A stretch of 64,000 nucleotides of DNA. Source: Lycium barbarum (lineage: Eukaryota; Streptophyta; Magnoliopsida; Solanales; Solanaceae). The notes under the pieces are model-generated. The model worked only from the letters and a program-made list of their open reading frames with translations, had not been told where the DNA came from and searched no databases. Positions 1 through 12,548 of the stretch are shown here, piece after piece (the first letter of the stretch is position 1; every line of letters starts with the position of its first letter). A program made the position numbers and the translations under genes. The stretch spans positions 94,757,777-94,821,776 of the forward strand of contig NC_083338.1 in the NCBI RefSeq assembly GCF_019175385.1, in the 5' to 3' direction.

Positions 1-227
1 ATTTCCTAGTTCAAAATTACGGGATATTATAGCTTGGACCGTATTTCATCAAATAAATTTCGAACCTCGACAAAACTTATTTTCTTCGATTGGTTTAACT
101 TCAAATCCTTACGATACATGTGTACCATCACTTTAACCACCTATAAGCTTGGGGGATAACCTCGTGTCCGTTACTAATATTATTTAACTCGCACACTTTC
201 CAACGCATGAGAACACGGGATGTAACA
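1..227 (-). mobile_element. Partial LTR of a Ty3/gypsy element, cut by the window edge
   Basis: Read on the minus strand, this stretch begins at 227 with TGTTACATCCCGTG, a start typical of plant Ty3/gypsy LTRs of the Tekay/Del group. It then runs off the left edge of the window. No PBS, PPT or coding part of this element is visible, so it may be a solo LTR, a truncated copy or the end of a full element. The assignment rests only on the terminal sequence. Confidence 0.45.
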
Positions 228-646
228 GGGACGCAGCCCGGAAACTAAAAGCAATAAATTAAGATGAGGGGTGTCCCATGAAAAAACATGTGGGCTCACC
301 AACAAGTTTGGAAAGCAGAAAGTTCTCCAACTCCGTACGCGTATCACGAACCTGCTCTTCTTCGTTACCTAACATACCATCAAAAACATCAATAGTATGC
401 CTGAGTACTGGGTACTCACTGAGGTCCAAAGGGCAATAGTTAATAAATCAAAATAAGATAGTTACAGCAAAACTTGTGAATCAATGGTAGTAAAACAGTT
501 TGAAATAGACATGAAATATAACAATTAAAATCCGTCAAACCTTTTATCACATTAAGTCTTTTAATCAAGAACTTACGAGCATCACAAGCCACTCACAGGC
601 AACCAAAAGATCAACACATGCCGACTCACAGGCGAACAATCATTCG
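228..646. other. Unassigned non-coding stretch
   Basis: There is no credible reading frame and no recognisable repeat terminus. It lies between an LTR edge and a tandem array and is probably internal to an older retroelement, but nothing in the sequence proves this. Confidence 0.4.
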
Positions 647-898
647 ATACACCGGGGCTATTATCCCACGGAGGCTAATTGTCCTCTGGACTAGCACAGC
701 AACAGATATACCGGGGCTATTATCACACGGGGGCTAATTGTCCTCTGCACTTGCACAACAACAGATACACCGGGGCTATTATCCCACGAAGGCTACTCGT
801 CCTCTGGACTAGCACAACAACACATACACCGGGGCTATTATCCCACGGAGGCTAATCGTCCTCTAGACTAGCACAGCAATACATACACCAGGGCTACT
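647..898. repeat. 59-bp tandem repeat array, left part
   Basis: The motif CCGGGGCTATTATCCCACGG recurs with a spacing of exactly 59 bp (the GGGGCTA cores begin at 654, 713, 772 and 831, and a mutated core follows at 890). Units differ by a few substitutions. The fifth unit is cut at 898 by the Ty3/gypsy element and resumes at 10838, so the array predates that insertion. It does not code for protein. Confidence 0.85.
894..898. repeat. 5-bp target-site duplication (left)
   Basis: CTACT directly precedes the 5' LTR. The identical pentamer follows the 3' LTR at 10838-10842. Joining the flanks restores the 59-bp unit reading GGGGCTACTATCCCACGG. Confidence 0.9.
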
Positions 899-3267
899 TG
901 TTAATCCTCGGAAATTTTTCCGTACTTGTATGATGAGTGGAATGATGAAAAGTTGAGTGAATGATGTTTTATTAAGTCGGGAATGGCTAATTAAGAATTT
1001 TTGAAAAATAAGAAAGTCACGAAAAATTTTCTGTCCAGTGGTCGTATATGGCACTATACGGCCCGTAAAGTGATTTACGGACCGTATAGTGCAATCGTCC
1101 TTCAACTGGCCAAAAATCTCAAGTTCTGCCCAGTGATGATATGGTTAAATAAGACCCAGTTTACGGCCCGTAAACTGGTTTACGGTCCGTAAACCAGGTC
1201 GTAAACTACCATTTCCATCAGCCAAAACTTTCTGTCTTTGAAATGGTTAAATACGACCATAGTGGACGGACCGTAAATCAAAATACGGTCCGTACATGGT
1301 GGTTTACGACCACTGTTCATCCCGATAAATTTTCATTAAAGACCAGATTTTGAATTATTAAAAGGGAACTTAAGCCCATTTCACGTCATTTTTCATCCAA
1401 CACTTCAAGAAAACTCTAGAGTGTTCTTCAACACTTCAACTCTAAGAATAGCAAGAAAATCCAAGGAAACCTAAGATTATCAACACCAAATTCATGAAAA
1501 TAAGTGTAAGAACACATCAAAGGATCTTCTAAGTCAAGAAATTCCCAAGAAGGTGGAACTAGGGTTTTGGCTAATTGAAGTATTTCAACTTAAGGATTGC
1601 TCAACCATCATCCAAGGTAAGTTTCATGATTGTTCCATGTTGTTTGAAGTATTGGAAAGCTTAGACACTTGAAATGTAGAAGAACATAGAAATGGGTCAT
1701 TATTGAGTGAATAGTGACATAAGTGAATGATAGTGGAATTGAACTATGAATATTGAAGTGTTGTGAGTACTAATACGTTATAAATGATGTTTATATCACG
1801 AAACAAGCATTTAAACGCATGAAAACGAAAGGACGAGCTAGAAGTAGAAATAAGGAAAAATTGGAGGAAAATGGTGGATTTTGCCAAATGTACGTAAATG
1901 ACGATTGTCGATTATGATATTGCGAGTAATATTATGAATGTTGGGAGTTAATGTAAAACATGAGAAAAGTGGTATGAGCGAAGGAAGCGTTGTCCGACTT
2001 CTCCTAGAATTAGCGACGCGTTCTTATAGTCAGTTACTAATGTTGATACGAATTCTCTTATGAAGGTAACGACGTGATATCGACGGAGAACAAGTGAGCG
2101 ATATCTTAGCTAAACGACCAAGGTATGTGAGGCTAGTCCTTCTTTCTAATGGCATGAATCTTTTAACTTGAATCCCTATTCCTTTCATGAGTTCTTGCAT
2201 TCTAAGAAGTTAAAAGCTTATACCTATGAATGTCTATATGAGATAAGTTATACGATATGATGACACTAGAATGATGATGATGTTATTCCTTGCCTACACT
2301 CACCTTATGTACTAGTCCTTTCAAGGTGAGGCAGAATGTCCATGATGGTTCCATAATGTAATCGGGGGATCACGACCTTACGTCACCCCGATAGAGTAAG
2401 GTTGATCATGAGTCATATATACGCATTATGATAAGATAAGTATTTTATGATAAGCATATTACTATGAGTATTTACATTAAGCATGTCATGATTGCATTCA
2501 CACCAAGCCTAGTTGGCCGGGCAGACACCGCTTCGGCGGGCGGCGATACGGATACACCACGACCTACGGGCGTGGGCAGACACCACTAGTGGGCGGCATG
2601 AGATGGTACCCCGGACGCGGGAGGCCTGGACGAGGGATAATATTATTGATTATCACACCGTTCCGGCATGGACGGGAAGCTTGCATATGATGCATACATG
2701 TCATGATGATGAGTATGAGTAAGTTAGTCAGATCCAGATGTCTCATGTTGATGTTATCCTCATATTATTGATGTTTCCTTTCATTATGTATGCCTCTCAT
2801 ACTCGGTACAATATTCGTACTGACGTCCTTTCTTCGGACGCTGTGTTCATGCCCACAGGTAGACAGGGAGGAGAGCTTGGTCCAGGTCCTCAGTAGCTGT
2901 CAGCTGATAGATAACACTCCATTGTTCGGAGGTGCTTATGACTATTCTTTTGATGTACATTCATACATGCATATTTTGGGCATGACGGAGTCTTGTTCCG
3001 TCCATGTATTCATTATGTTAGTAGAGGCTCGTAGATACGCAGTGTGGGTTAGATGGTCTCACAAGATGTTTTCATATGTATGTATGTTATTTTGATGGCC
3101 AAGGGGAAAATGTATATAAAGTATTTATATTTGATTAAATATGATTTTCCTACAATTGGTATGTAAAATTGATAAAAGAGTATTAAATGAGCGAGACAAG
3201 CAGTAGAGTAAGCAGTGCTCGGTAATGGCTCCGGGTACCCGTCGCGGCCCCAGGCTGGGTCATGACA
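899..3267 (+). repeat. 5' LTR of the Ty3/gypsy element
   Basis: 2369 bp, starting TGTTAATCC and ending GGGTCATGACA. It matches the 3' LTR almost base for base. Its main differences are scattered substitutions and a gap near 2722, where the 3' LTR carries about 25 extra bases (about 10269-10297). Short open frames inside it, for example around 2513-2722 and 2790-3095, occur in both LTRs only because the LTRs are copies. They have no protein signature. Confidence 0.92.
1051..1294 (+). promoter_or_regulatory. Cluster of ACGGNCCGT palindromes in the 5' LTR
   Basis: Six copies of ACGG-C/T/A-CCGT lie within about 250 bp. Those at 1051-1092 form one long hairpin, with 19-bp arms and one mismatch. 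GTTTACGGCCCGTAAAC and GTTTACGGTCCGTAAAC stand almost head to tail at 1159-1194. A third pair lies at about 1264-1294. The same cluster is preserved in the 3' LTR from 8597. The symmetry suggests binding sites for a dimeric factor or a structured RNA in U3 or R. The function is inferred, not shown. Confidence 0.55.
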
Positions 3268-3271
3268 GAAG

Positions 3272-3283
3272 TGGTATCAGAGC
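3272..3283 (+). promoter_or_regulatory. Primer binding site, tRNA-iMet type
   Basis: TGGTATCAGAGC lies four bases after the 5' LTR. It is complementary to the 3' end of plant initiator methionine tRNA, the usual minus-strand primer of Ty3/gypsy and Ty1/copia elements in plants. Confidence 0.93.
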
Positions 3284-3473
3284 AGTTTGCCCTAGGAAGT
3301 GTCTACGAGCCGTGTCTAGTAGAGTCTTGTTTATGGTGTGTTGCGCGCCACGCTAATAAACAAGAGGCTACAGGGCATTTAGGAAAATGACCATCTTTCT
3401 TCTCATGAGATCGTGCGATAGAGCCATGTCTAGGATTATATCATTCCTAAAGGTGCGTTATGGTTTCAGAAAA

Positions 3474-4790
3474 ATGCCACCGAAAGGAAAAGCTACAGCT
3501 GCCCAGAAAGGCAAAGCTACGACGAAGAAGCGGGCAGAAAGGGAGCCTCCGACGGAGGTAGAGGAAAGTGAATCGCAAAGTGAGGTCATGCCCAATGTAG
3601 AAGAGCAGGGAGGAGCCTCAGCTCCGATTCCTCCACCGGGTGCTTCGGGTCAACAAGTGTCCGAGGCCATACATTTATTGACGCAGTTGGTTGTCGCTCA
3701 GGCAAAACGACAGAATGCGGGCCCAAGTGATCGTTCAGCTAGTACAAGAGCCCGTGATTTCCTTACTCTAAATCCTCCAGAATTTTTCGGGTCGAAGCCG
3801 GATGAGGACCCACAAGGTTTTATCGATGAGATGTTGCGGACGCTGAAACTTATGCATGCTTCTGAGACCGAATCCGTGGATTTGGCCTCATATAGAATTC
3901 GCGACGTGGCGGTACTATGGTATAAGAATTGGGTGATAACAAGAGGAAAGAATGCACCACCTCCCGTGTAGCAAGAGTTTGTAGATGCCTTTATTTGTCA
4001 CTACTTGCCACCTGAAGTCCGCCGAGCTAGAGCGGACAGGTTCTTGAATTTGAAACAGGGAAGCATGAGTGCCCGAGAGTATAGTATGCAATTCAACTCA
4101 TTGGTCCGGTATGCTCCGACTATGGTGGCTGACATGGGAGACCGAGTCTATAGATTTGTGAGTGGTTTAGGACCACACTTGTTCAGAGATTTCCTGACAG
4201 CCTCTTTGCAAGACGGGATGGATATTTCCCGGATACAGGCCCATGCTCAGAACCTCGAGGAACGACAACGACAGCAGAGAAGTGATCGTGATGGTGACAG
4301 AAGACAAGGTAAGAGGGCTAGATCTATGGGGGAGAGCAGTGAGTACCGAGGGGGACCGAGACAGACGCATTCTAGGCACTCAGGCCAGTCAGCGACCAGT
4401 GCACCTCCCAGATTCTCGGATAGTATATTCGACCGTTCTTTTCAGTCAGGCCAGGGGCAGAGTTCGAGGGCCTCAGATTCGCAGTCTAGGGGAGACATCA
4501 GCCAGAGGAGACCTTTAGTACCGCGGTGTAGCCAGTGTGGAAAATTACATTTCGGACAGTGTCGTCAGGGTTCGGATGCTTGCGGGCAGGTTGGTCATAT
4601 GATGAGAGATTTCCCTTCAGCGAGAGATAGAGCGGGGACTCAGCCCACAGGTTCGGCAGCGGGGTCTTCTTTAGCGCGCCCGACAGCACAGACTCCTCAG
4701 ACTACAGCAGGCAGAGGCAAAGGTAGAGGGGGAGCATCTACTTCAGGTGTTGTTCAGCCCCGTGTATATGCCTTAGTTGGGCGACAGGAT
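3474..4790 (+). pseudogene. gag: gag region of the Ty3/gypsy polyprotein, with an in-frame stop
   Basis: The frame starts with the ATG at 3474 (MPPKGKATAAQ, a lysine- and glutamate-rich N-terminus). It passes through the retrotransposon gag capsid segment around 3760-4200 (NPPEFFGSKPDEDPQGFI, then [17 protein letters not shown]). A TAG at 3969-3971 interrupts it inside the capsid. The nucleocapsid has one intact short zinc motif ([12 protein letters not shown], about 4528-4563). The following CCHC knuckle is damaged: it lacks its first Cys spacing and the last Cys has become Phe. The frame continues without shift into pol. Confidence 0.85.
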
Positions 4791-7700
4791 CTTGAGTCTT
4801 CCCCAGATGTTGTCACAGGTACCTTGACTATATTTTCCCGTAATGTATATGCTCTGATTGATCCAGGTTCTACCTTCTCATATATTACTCCGTATATCGC
4901 TGATTGTGTTGGGGTAAGACCTGAGCCAATTAAGCCCTTCGAGGTATTCACTCCGGTTGGTGATCCTGTAATAGTGAGGCAAGTATATCAGAATTGTGTA
5001 GTCATTAAATGTGATAGTCAGACAAGGGCTGATTTGATTGAACTTGAGATGATAGATTTTGACGTAATTATGGGTATGGACTGGTTGGCATCATGCTATG
5101 CTAATGTTTGTTGCCGGACAAAGGTAGTTCGATTCCAATTTCCGGGAGAGCCCATACTCGAGTGGAAGGGTAATACAGCTTCCCCAAAGGGTAGGTTTAT
5201 TTCCTACCTTAAGGCGAGAAAGATGATAGCCAAAGGTTATATTTGTCATCTAGTTCGGGTTCATGACACGGAAGCAGAAGTGCCAACTTTCCAGTCTGTC
5301 CTGGTAGTGAATGAATTCCCAGATGTGTTTCCCGATGAGTTACCAGGCCTTCCTCCAGAAAGGGAGATCGACTTTGCTATTGATGTACTACCAAACACCG
5401 AGCCTATTTCTATTCCTCCATATCGAATAGCTCCAGCAGAACTGAAAGAGCTAAAAGCACAGCTAGAAGATTTACTTGAGAAGGGGTTTATAAGGCCTAG
5501 TTCCTCGCCATGGGGAGCACCAGTCCTGTTCGTCAGGAAGAAAGACGGATCTCTACGAATGTGCATCGACTACAGGCAGTTGAACAAGGTGATAATAAAG
5601 AATAAATACCCTCTTCCTAGAATCGACGACTTGTTCGATCAATTGCAAGGTGATAAATGGTTCTCCAAGATAGATCTGAGATCGGGTTATCATCAGGTGA
5701 GAATTAAGGAAGCAGATATTCCCAAGACCGCCTTCAGGACAAGATATGGTCACTACGAGTTTCGAGTAATGTCGTTTGGGTTGACAAATGCCCCAGCAGT
5801 GTTCATGAATTTAATTAATAATGTGTTTAGGCCATTTTTGGACCTTTTTGTGATAGTGTTCATCGACGATATTTTGGTGTACTCTCGCATAGAGTCAGAA
5901 CATGCAGATCATCTAAGAATTGTTCTTGGCGTTCTTCGAGATCGGGAATTGTATGCAAAGTTTTCGAAGTGCGAGTTTTGGCTAAACTCAGTGGCATTTC
6001 TAGGCCATGTTATTTCAGATGATGGTATCCGAGTCGACACTCAGAAAATAGAAGCTGTGAAGACTTGGCCAAGACCTACGACGCCTACAAGAGTTCGTAG
6101 TTTTCTGGGTTTGGCAGGTTATTATCGAAGATTCGTAGAGGGCTTCTCATCTATTTCAGCCCCATTGACAAAGTTAACCCAGAAGTCGGCTAAATTCCAG
6201 TGGAGTGATGCCTGTGAGCGTAGCTTCCAAGAGTTGAAAAACAGGTTGACCTCAGCGCCGGTGCTAACACTTCCAGAAGGATCAGATGGCTATGTGGTAT
6301 ATTGTGACGCCTCCGGTGTGGGATTAGGATGTGTATTAATGCAGAATGGGAAAGTTATTGCATATGCTTCGAGACAGTTGCGAAAACATGAACAGAATTA
6401 TCCCACTCATGATCTTGAGCTAGCTGCGGTCATTCATGCATTGAAAATGTGGAGACACTATTTATATGGTGTGCACGTGGACATCTATACGGATCACAAA
6501 AGCCTTCAATATATTTTCAAACAGAAGGAGTTGAACCTGCGGCAAAGGAGATGGTTAGAATTACTGAAGGATTATGATGTGAACATTCTATATCATCTAG
6601 GGAAGGCGAATGTAGTAGCAGATGCACTTAGCCGCCGATCGATGGGTAGTTTATGTGGAGTTCCTTCGGAAAAGTGAGAAATGGTTCGTGAAGTCCATCG
6701 GTTAGCAAGTCTTGGCGTACGGCCCATTGATTCAGGAGATGCAAGTGTTAACATCCATGACCCCACAGTTTCATCATTGAATCTAGAAGTGAAGGAACGG
6801 CAATATGAAGATCCTCAGTTAAGCCACTATCGAGATCTATCTCAGGAAAAGGAAAAGTCTCCATTCGAAGTTTCCATAGAAGGGGTTCTTAGATATCGAG
6901 GCCGGCTATGTGTACCGAATGTGGCAAACTTGCGCCAACGGGTTTTAGAGGAAGCACATTATTCCCGGTATTCTATTCATCCAGGTGCAACCAAGATGTA
7001 CCACGATCTCAAATTGGTATATTGGTGGGATGGCATGAAGCGAGACATAGCAGAATTTGTAGCCCAGTGTCCGAATTGCCAACAAGTGAAGGCCGAGCAT
7101 CAAAAGCCAGCAGGGTTATTGCAAGCAATGGAAATTCCTACGTGGAAATGGGAAGAAATTAACATGGATTTTGTGGTAGGATTACCCCGTACGGGAGGGA
7201 AGTATGATTCTATATGGGTGATCGTGGATAGACTCACGAAAGCAGCTCATTTTCTCCCCGTTAGAACCACATATTCAGCGGAAGATTATGCTAAATTGTA
7301 TCTCAAGGAGATTGTACGACTTCACGGTATTCATTTGGCCATTATCACAGACAGAGGGGCACAGTTCACAGCCAAGTTCTGGAAGTCCTTTCAAGAAGGT
7401 CTAGGTACTCAAGTGAAGCTCAGCACGGCGTTCCATCTGCAGACCGACGGATAAGCCGAGCGTACTATTCAGACCTTGGAAGATATGCTACGAGCGTGTG
7501 TGCTGGACTTTGGTGGTAGTTGGGATGAGCATTTGCCTCTTATTGAATTTGCCTATAATAACAGCTATCATTCCAGTATTCAAATGGCTCCATACGAGGC
7601 CTTATATGGAAGAAAATGCAGATCTCCAATTGGATGGTTTGAAACCGGAGAAGTACAATTGATAGGCCCCGACTTGATCCAGCAAGCAGTTGAGAAGGTT

Positions 7701-8240
7701 AAAGTGATTCGAGACCGACTGTTAACAGCTCAAAGTCGCCAAAAGTCTTATGCAGATAATCGCCGACGGGACTTGGAATTTCAAGTGGGCGATTGGGTGT
7801 TCCTGAAGGTATCGCCGATGAAGGGAGTGATGAGATTTGGAAAGAAGGGAAAGCTAAGTCCCAGATATATCGGACCCTACCAAATCATTCATAAGGTGAG
7901 TCGAGTATCCTATAAATTGGACTTGCCTTCAGAGCTTGAATCCATGCATCCAGTATTCCATGTTTCAATGCTCTGCAAGTGTATTGGAGACCCAACAAGA
8001 ATAGTTCCGGTTGATGATATGCAAGTAACAGAGAAGCTAACATACGAGGAAATGCCCATTGCCATTTTGGATAGACAAGTACGAAGGCTCCGGAATAAAG
8101 AGGTTGCTTCAGTCAAAGTTCTATGGCGGAACAATAATCGGGAAGAAATGACTTGGGAAGCGGAGGAGAAGATGAAATCTATGTACCCCCATTTGTTCCA
8201 ATCCCCAGAAGAGATTCAAGATGAGACGTCGATGGTGTAA
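4791..8240 (+). pseudogene. pol: pol region: protease, RT, RNase H, integrase, chromodomain; two in-frame stops
   Basis: Domains occur in Ty3/gypsy order. The protease has its catalytic Asp at 4860 (IDPGST). RT has the FIDD box at 5859-5870. RNase H has its first Asp at 6306 and the YTDHKS segment near 6488. The integrase zinc finger ends CPNC at 7067-7078, followed by the DDE core with Asp residues near 7167 and 7346 and Glu near 7596. A chromodomain-like tail lies at about 8050-8210 (VLWRNN, EMTWEAEE). TGA at 6675-6677 falls between RNase H and integrase. TAA at 7452-7454 falls between the second Asp and the Glu of the integrase core. All parts share one frame with gag, so the copy has stops but no frameshift. 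The Gag-Pol fusion without a frameshift is normal for Tekay/Del. Confidence 0.9.
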
Positions 8241-8428
8241 GGTATGTATGTTTTAGTTTTATGTTTTTGGTCGTGTGTGGCCATAAATGTGTTGATATTC
8301 TGATATAGCCCTGTGAGGCGAAGATATTATGGGTTGTTGTAATGGAAGGTAGTATCCAAATTACAAAGGAAACTCTAGCAAAAATTTTCCAGAATCCCCG
8401 AGTGTCGAACATTCGAGGATGAATGTTC

Positions 8429-8444
8429 CAAAAGGGGGGAAGAA
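8429..8444 (+). promoter_or_regulatory. Polypurine tract
   Basis: AAAAGGGGGGAAGAA lies directly before the TG of the 3' LTR. It is the expected primer for plus-strand synthesis. Confidence 0.88.
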
Positions 8445-10837
8445 TGTTACACCTCGAAAATTTCTCCGTACTTGTATGATGAGTGGAATGATGAAAAGTT
8501 GAGTGAATGATGTTTTATTAAGTCGGGAATGGCTAATTAAGAATTTTTGAAAAATAAGAAAGTCGCGGAAAATTTTCTGTCCAGTGGTCGTATATGGCAC
8601 TATACGGCCCGTAAAGTGATTTACGGACCGTATAGTGCAATCGTCCTTCAGCTGGCCAAAAATCTCAAGTTCTGCCCAGTGATGATATGGTTAAATACGA
8701 CCCAGTTTACGGCCCGTAAACTGGTTTACGGTCCGTAAACCAGGTCGTAAACTACCATGTCCATCAGCCAAAACTTTCTGTCTTTGAAATGGTTAAATAC
8801 GACCATAGTAGACGGACCGTAAATCAAAATACGGTCCGTATATGGTGGTTTACGACCACTGTTCATCCCGACAAATTTTCATTAAAGACCAGATTTTGAA
8901 TTATTAAAAGGGAACTTAAGCCCATTTCACGTCATTTTTCATCCAACACTTCAAGAAAACTCTAGAGTGTTCTTCAACACTTCAACTCTAAGAATAGCAA
9001 GAAAATCCAAGGAAACCTAAGATTATCAACACCAAATTCATGAAAATAAGTGTAAGAACACATCAAAGGATCTTCTAAGTCAAGAAATTCCCAAGAAGGT
9101 GGAACTAGGGTTTTGGCTAATTGAAGTATTTCAACTTGAGGATTGCTCAACCATCGTCCAAGGTAAGTTTCATGATTGTTCCATGTTGTTTGAAGTATTG
9201 GAAAGCTTAGACACTTGAAATGTAGAAGAACATAGAAATGGGTCATAATTGAGTGAATAGTGACATGAGTGAATGATAGTGGAATTGAACTATGAATATT
9301 GAAGTGCTGTGAGTACTAATACGTTATAAATGATGTTTATATCACGAAACAAGCATTTAAACGCATGAAAACGCAAGGACGAGCTAGAAGTAGAAATAAG
9401 GAAAAATTGGAAGAAAATGGTGGATTTTGCCAAATGTACGTAAATGACGATTGTCGATTATGATATTGCGAGTAATATTATGAATGTTGGGAGTTAATGT
9501 AAAACATGAGAAAAGTGGTATGAGCGAAGGAAACGTTGTCCGACTTCTCCTAGAATTAGCGACGCGTTCTTATAGTCAGTTACGAATGTTGATACGAATT
9601 CTCTTATGAAGGTAACGACGTGATATCGACGGAGAACAAGTGAGCGATATCTTAGCTAAACGACCAAGGTATGTGAGGCTAGTCCTTCTTTCTAATGGAA
9701 TGAATCTTTTAACTTGAATACCTATTCCTTTCATGAGTTCTTGCATTCTAAGAAGTTAAAAGCTTATACCTATGAATGTCTATATGAGATAAGTTATACG
9801 ATATGATGACACTAGAATGATGATGATGTTATTCCTTGCCTACACTCACCTTATGTACTAGTCCTTTCAAGGTGAGGCAGAATGTCCATGATGGTTCCAT
9901 AATGTAATCGGGGCATCACGACCTTACGTCACCCCGATAGAGTAAGGTTGATCATGAGTCATATATACGCATTATGATAAGATAAGTATTTTATGATAAG
10001 CATATTACTATGAGTATATACATTAAGCATGTCATGATTGCATTAACACCGGGCCTAGTTGGCCGGGAAAACACCGCTTCGGCGGGCGGCGATACGGATA
10101 CACCACGACCTACGGGCGTGGGCAGACACCACTAGTGGGCGGCATGAGATGGTACCCCGGACGCGGGAGGCCTGGACGCGGGCTAATATTATTGATTATC
10201 ACACCGTTCCGGCATGGACGGGCAGCTTGCATATGATGCATACATGTCATGATGATGAGTATGAGTAAGATAGCATGCATACTTCATTTATGATTATCAG
10301 TTAGATCCAATGTCTCATGTTGATGTTATCCTCATATTATTGATGTTTCCTTTCATTATGTATGCCTCTCATACTCGGTACAATATTCGTACTGACGTCC
10401 TTTCTTCGGACGCTGTGTTCATGCCCACAGGTAGACAGGGAGGAGAGCTTGGCCCAGGTCCTCAGTAGCTGTCAGCTGATAGATAGCACTCCGTTGTTCG
10501 GAGGTGCTTATTACTATTCTTTTGATGTACATTCATACATGCATATTTTGGGCATGACGGAGTCTTGTTCCGTCCATGTATTCATTATGTTAGTAGAGGC
10601 TCGTAGATACGCAGTGTGGGTTAGATGGTCTCACAAGATGTTTTCATATGTATGTATGTTATTTTGATGGCCAAGGGGCAAATGTATATAAAGTATTTAT
10701 ATTTGATTAAATATGATTTTCCTACAATTGGTATGTAAAATTGATAAAAGAGTATTAAATGAGCGAGACAAGCAGTAGAGTAAGCGGTGCTCGGTAATTT
10801 CTCCGGGTACGTCGCGGCCCCTAGCTGGGTCGTGACA
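8445..10837 (+). repeat. 3' LTR of the Ty3/gypsy element
   Basis: 2393 bp, starting TGTTACACC and ending GGGTCGTGACA. It keeps the canonical TGTTACA start that is mutated in the 5' LTR, and the same palindrome cluster. It carries about 25 bases near 10269-10297 that the 5' LTR lacks. Since both ends were identical at insertion, this indel and the substitutions arose afterwards. Confidence 0.92.
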
Positions 10838-10880
10838 CTACTATCCCACGGAGGCTAACCGTCCTCTGGACTAGCACACC
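10838..10880. repeat. 59-bp tandem repeat array, remaining right part
   Basis: The interrupted fifth unit resumes (CTACTATCCCACGGAGG, then CCTCTGGACTAGCAC) and stops after one unit. The sequence beyond is unique within the window. Confidence 0.8.
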
Positions 10881-12517
10881 TTGCCCATACAGGCCCAAAC
10901 ACAAACAGATACAAGTCATGGCATATTAACCGAATCATTAATCATGGCTTATAACCGAATTCACTTCTCAAGTTATCTTCTCACAATAGAGGTATTTCAA
11001 GTCATATCCAAGTTAGAAATCTTGTTCAAATCACTTATTCAATTTCAAGTTAGAGAACGCCCATTCAAAGGCAAAATACGATTAAAGCTTCAATCTTTAG
11101 AGTATAAGTTCAATCATCCCATAATGGGGCAAAACACGTTTCAACCATATAGCATAATTCATATAAGGTTCGATGCCGGCTTGACCCTACACGCGCATGA
11201 CCTTGTTCAAATATCACCTTGAATTCAAAAATAAGATCAACAAATATCTACGACCAAACTTGTGTTTCAACTTGTACAAATAATCAAGTAGGATTCTCAA
11301 GACCAATCAAGCTTTAAAAAATATACTTAAAAGTATACATGTTTCAAACGATGGTTTCAAAGCATATATACATATGTCAAAACGATTTTGAAAATAGACA
11401 TGCCTTAATTCTAGCTAAAAGCTAGCAGACATAATTCATCTGAGATCAACAATCATTCTACAATGGTTATTAATAACTATGTTTAGAACTTTAACCAACT
11501 CTAGGGATTTCTACCCTTAATCAAAAATTAAGGCTTTTTATAATCTGAATCACTTTAGTCGCTCTTGTACTAATCTAGACCAGGTCGTGGGAATCGAATT
11601 GAGTCTTTGTATCTATTTAACTGTTGTAATCACTTCCGCAAACTTGATTAATATAATCATTGATTTCCGCTATTGATTATATCTATTTTTTGCGCTAAAT
11701 GAATCTGCTCTTTACTTGGTTAGTGTATTATTTTGATTGAGAGTTCGCCTACCGAGGTGGGAAGGGTAGGTGCCCGCGCAACTCTAAATTGTGTCGTGAC
11801 AATTTGTAATCGAGAGCGACAAATAACGTAGTAATTAGTTATAGCAAGAAAGGTAACCGAAAGAGACTTACTAACAAGAGCGTGTATTAGTTCAAGCATA
11901 TATTTCTGGTTCTTTAATATTACTATTTTGACGATTAATTTGTATAACCGAGAGGAATACATTTAATTGTTCAACTTCATTAATAATATATAGATGTAAT
12001 GGCGAGAGACATTTATACATTTTTGAGAAATAGAAGTTGAAGAAATAATAAAGTGAAGTCAAGATCCCGACACCTTCTATCATATTTGTGAAAAAACAAA
12101 ATATTTTCTCTACTTCTCTATATTTTCTCTGCTTCTCTATTCACGGACTCCTAATTAGTTAATTCACCATTCAACTCTTTCTGATTTCTCGAATAGAAAT
12201 TAAAATAAGAAACATTTGTAGAATAGATAAACCAATCTCTGTGATCGATATCTTTCTATACTATTATTTGATAAGAGTACGAGTTAAAATTTGTATACGC
12301 CATACACTCGTCATGGCCCTTCCTGGGTCGGGATCATAGTATGCAGACAACTTTGTTCACTGTAGATGATCATTTCCCCAATACATCAGGGTACATACAT
12401 CACGATTTCGAATATAAATTAAATTATAAGTAGGTACTCCATGAATGGTATCTGAGAAAATACCGAATTATTTCATGGGTGCTACTAGATAAAATAATGA
12501 TAATTTCAGTCCAAAAT

Positions 12518-12548
<31 letters not shown>

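Larger units (their letters stand above)
899..10837 (+). mobile_element. Complete Ty3/gypsy LTR retrotransposon (Tekay/Del-like chromovirus), coding-defective
   Basis: A 9.94-kb element with two long LTRs that start TG and end CA. It is flanked by a perfect 5-bp target duplication CTACT (894-898 and 10838-10842), with a PBS and a PPT in the expected places. One long gag-pol frame occupies the interior and ends with a chromodomain-like segment, which places it in the chromovirus branch, most like Tekay/Del. The LTRs differ at only a few dozen sites over about 2.37 kb by eye, so the insertion is fairly young. Three in-frame stop codons make this copy non-autonomous unless the stops are recent or read through. 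Confidence 0.93.

Noticed and set aside
647..898. CRISPR-like array
   Set aside because: The 59-bp units are contiguous tandem repeats without unique spacers, in a plant nuclear context.
2513..3095. Open frames in the gypsy LTR
   Set aside because: The same frames occur in both LTRs because the LTRs are copies. No conserved protein motif is present and substitutions do not respect codons.
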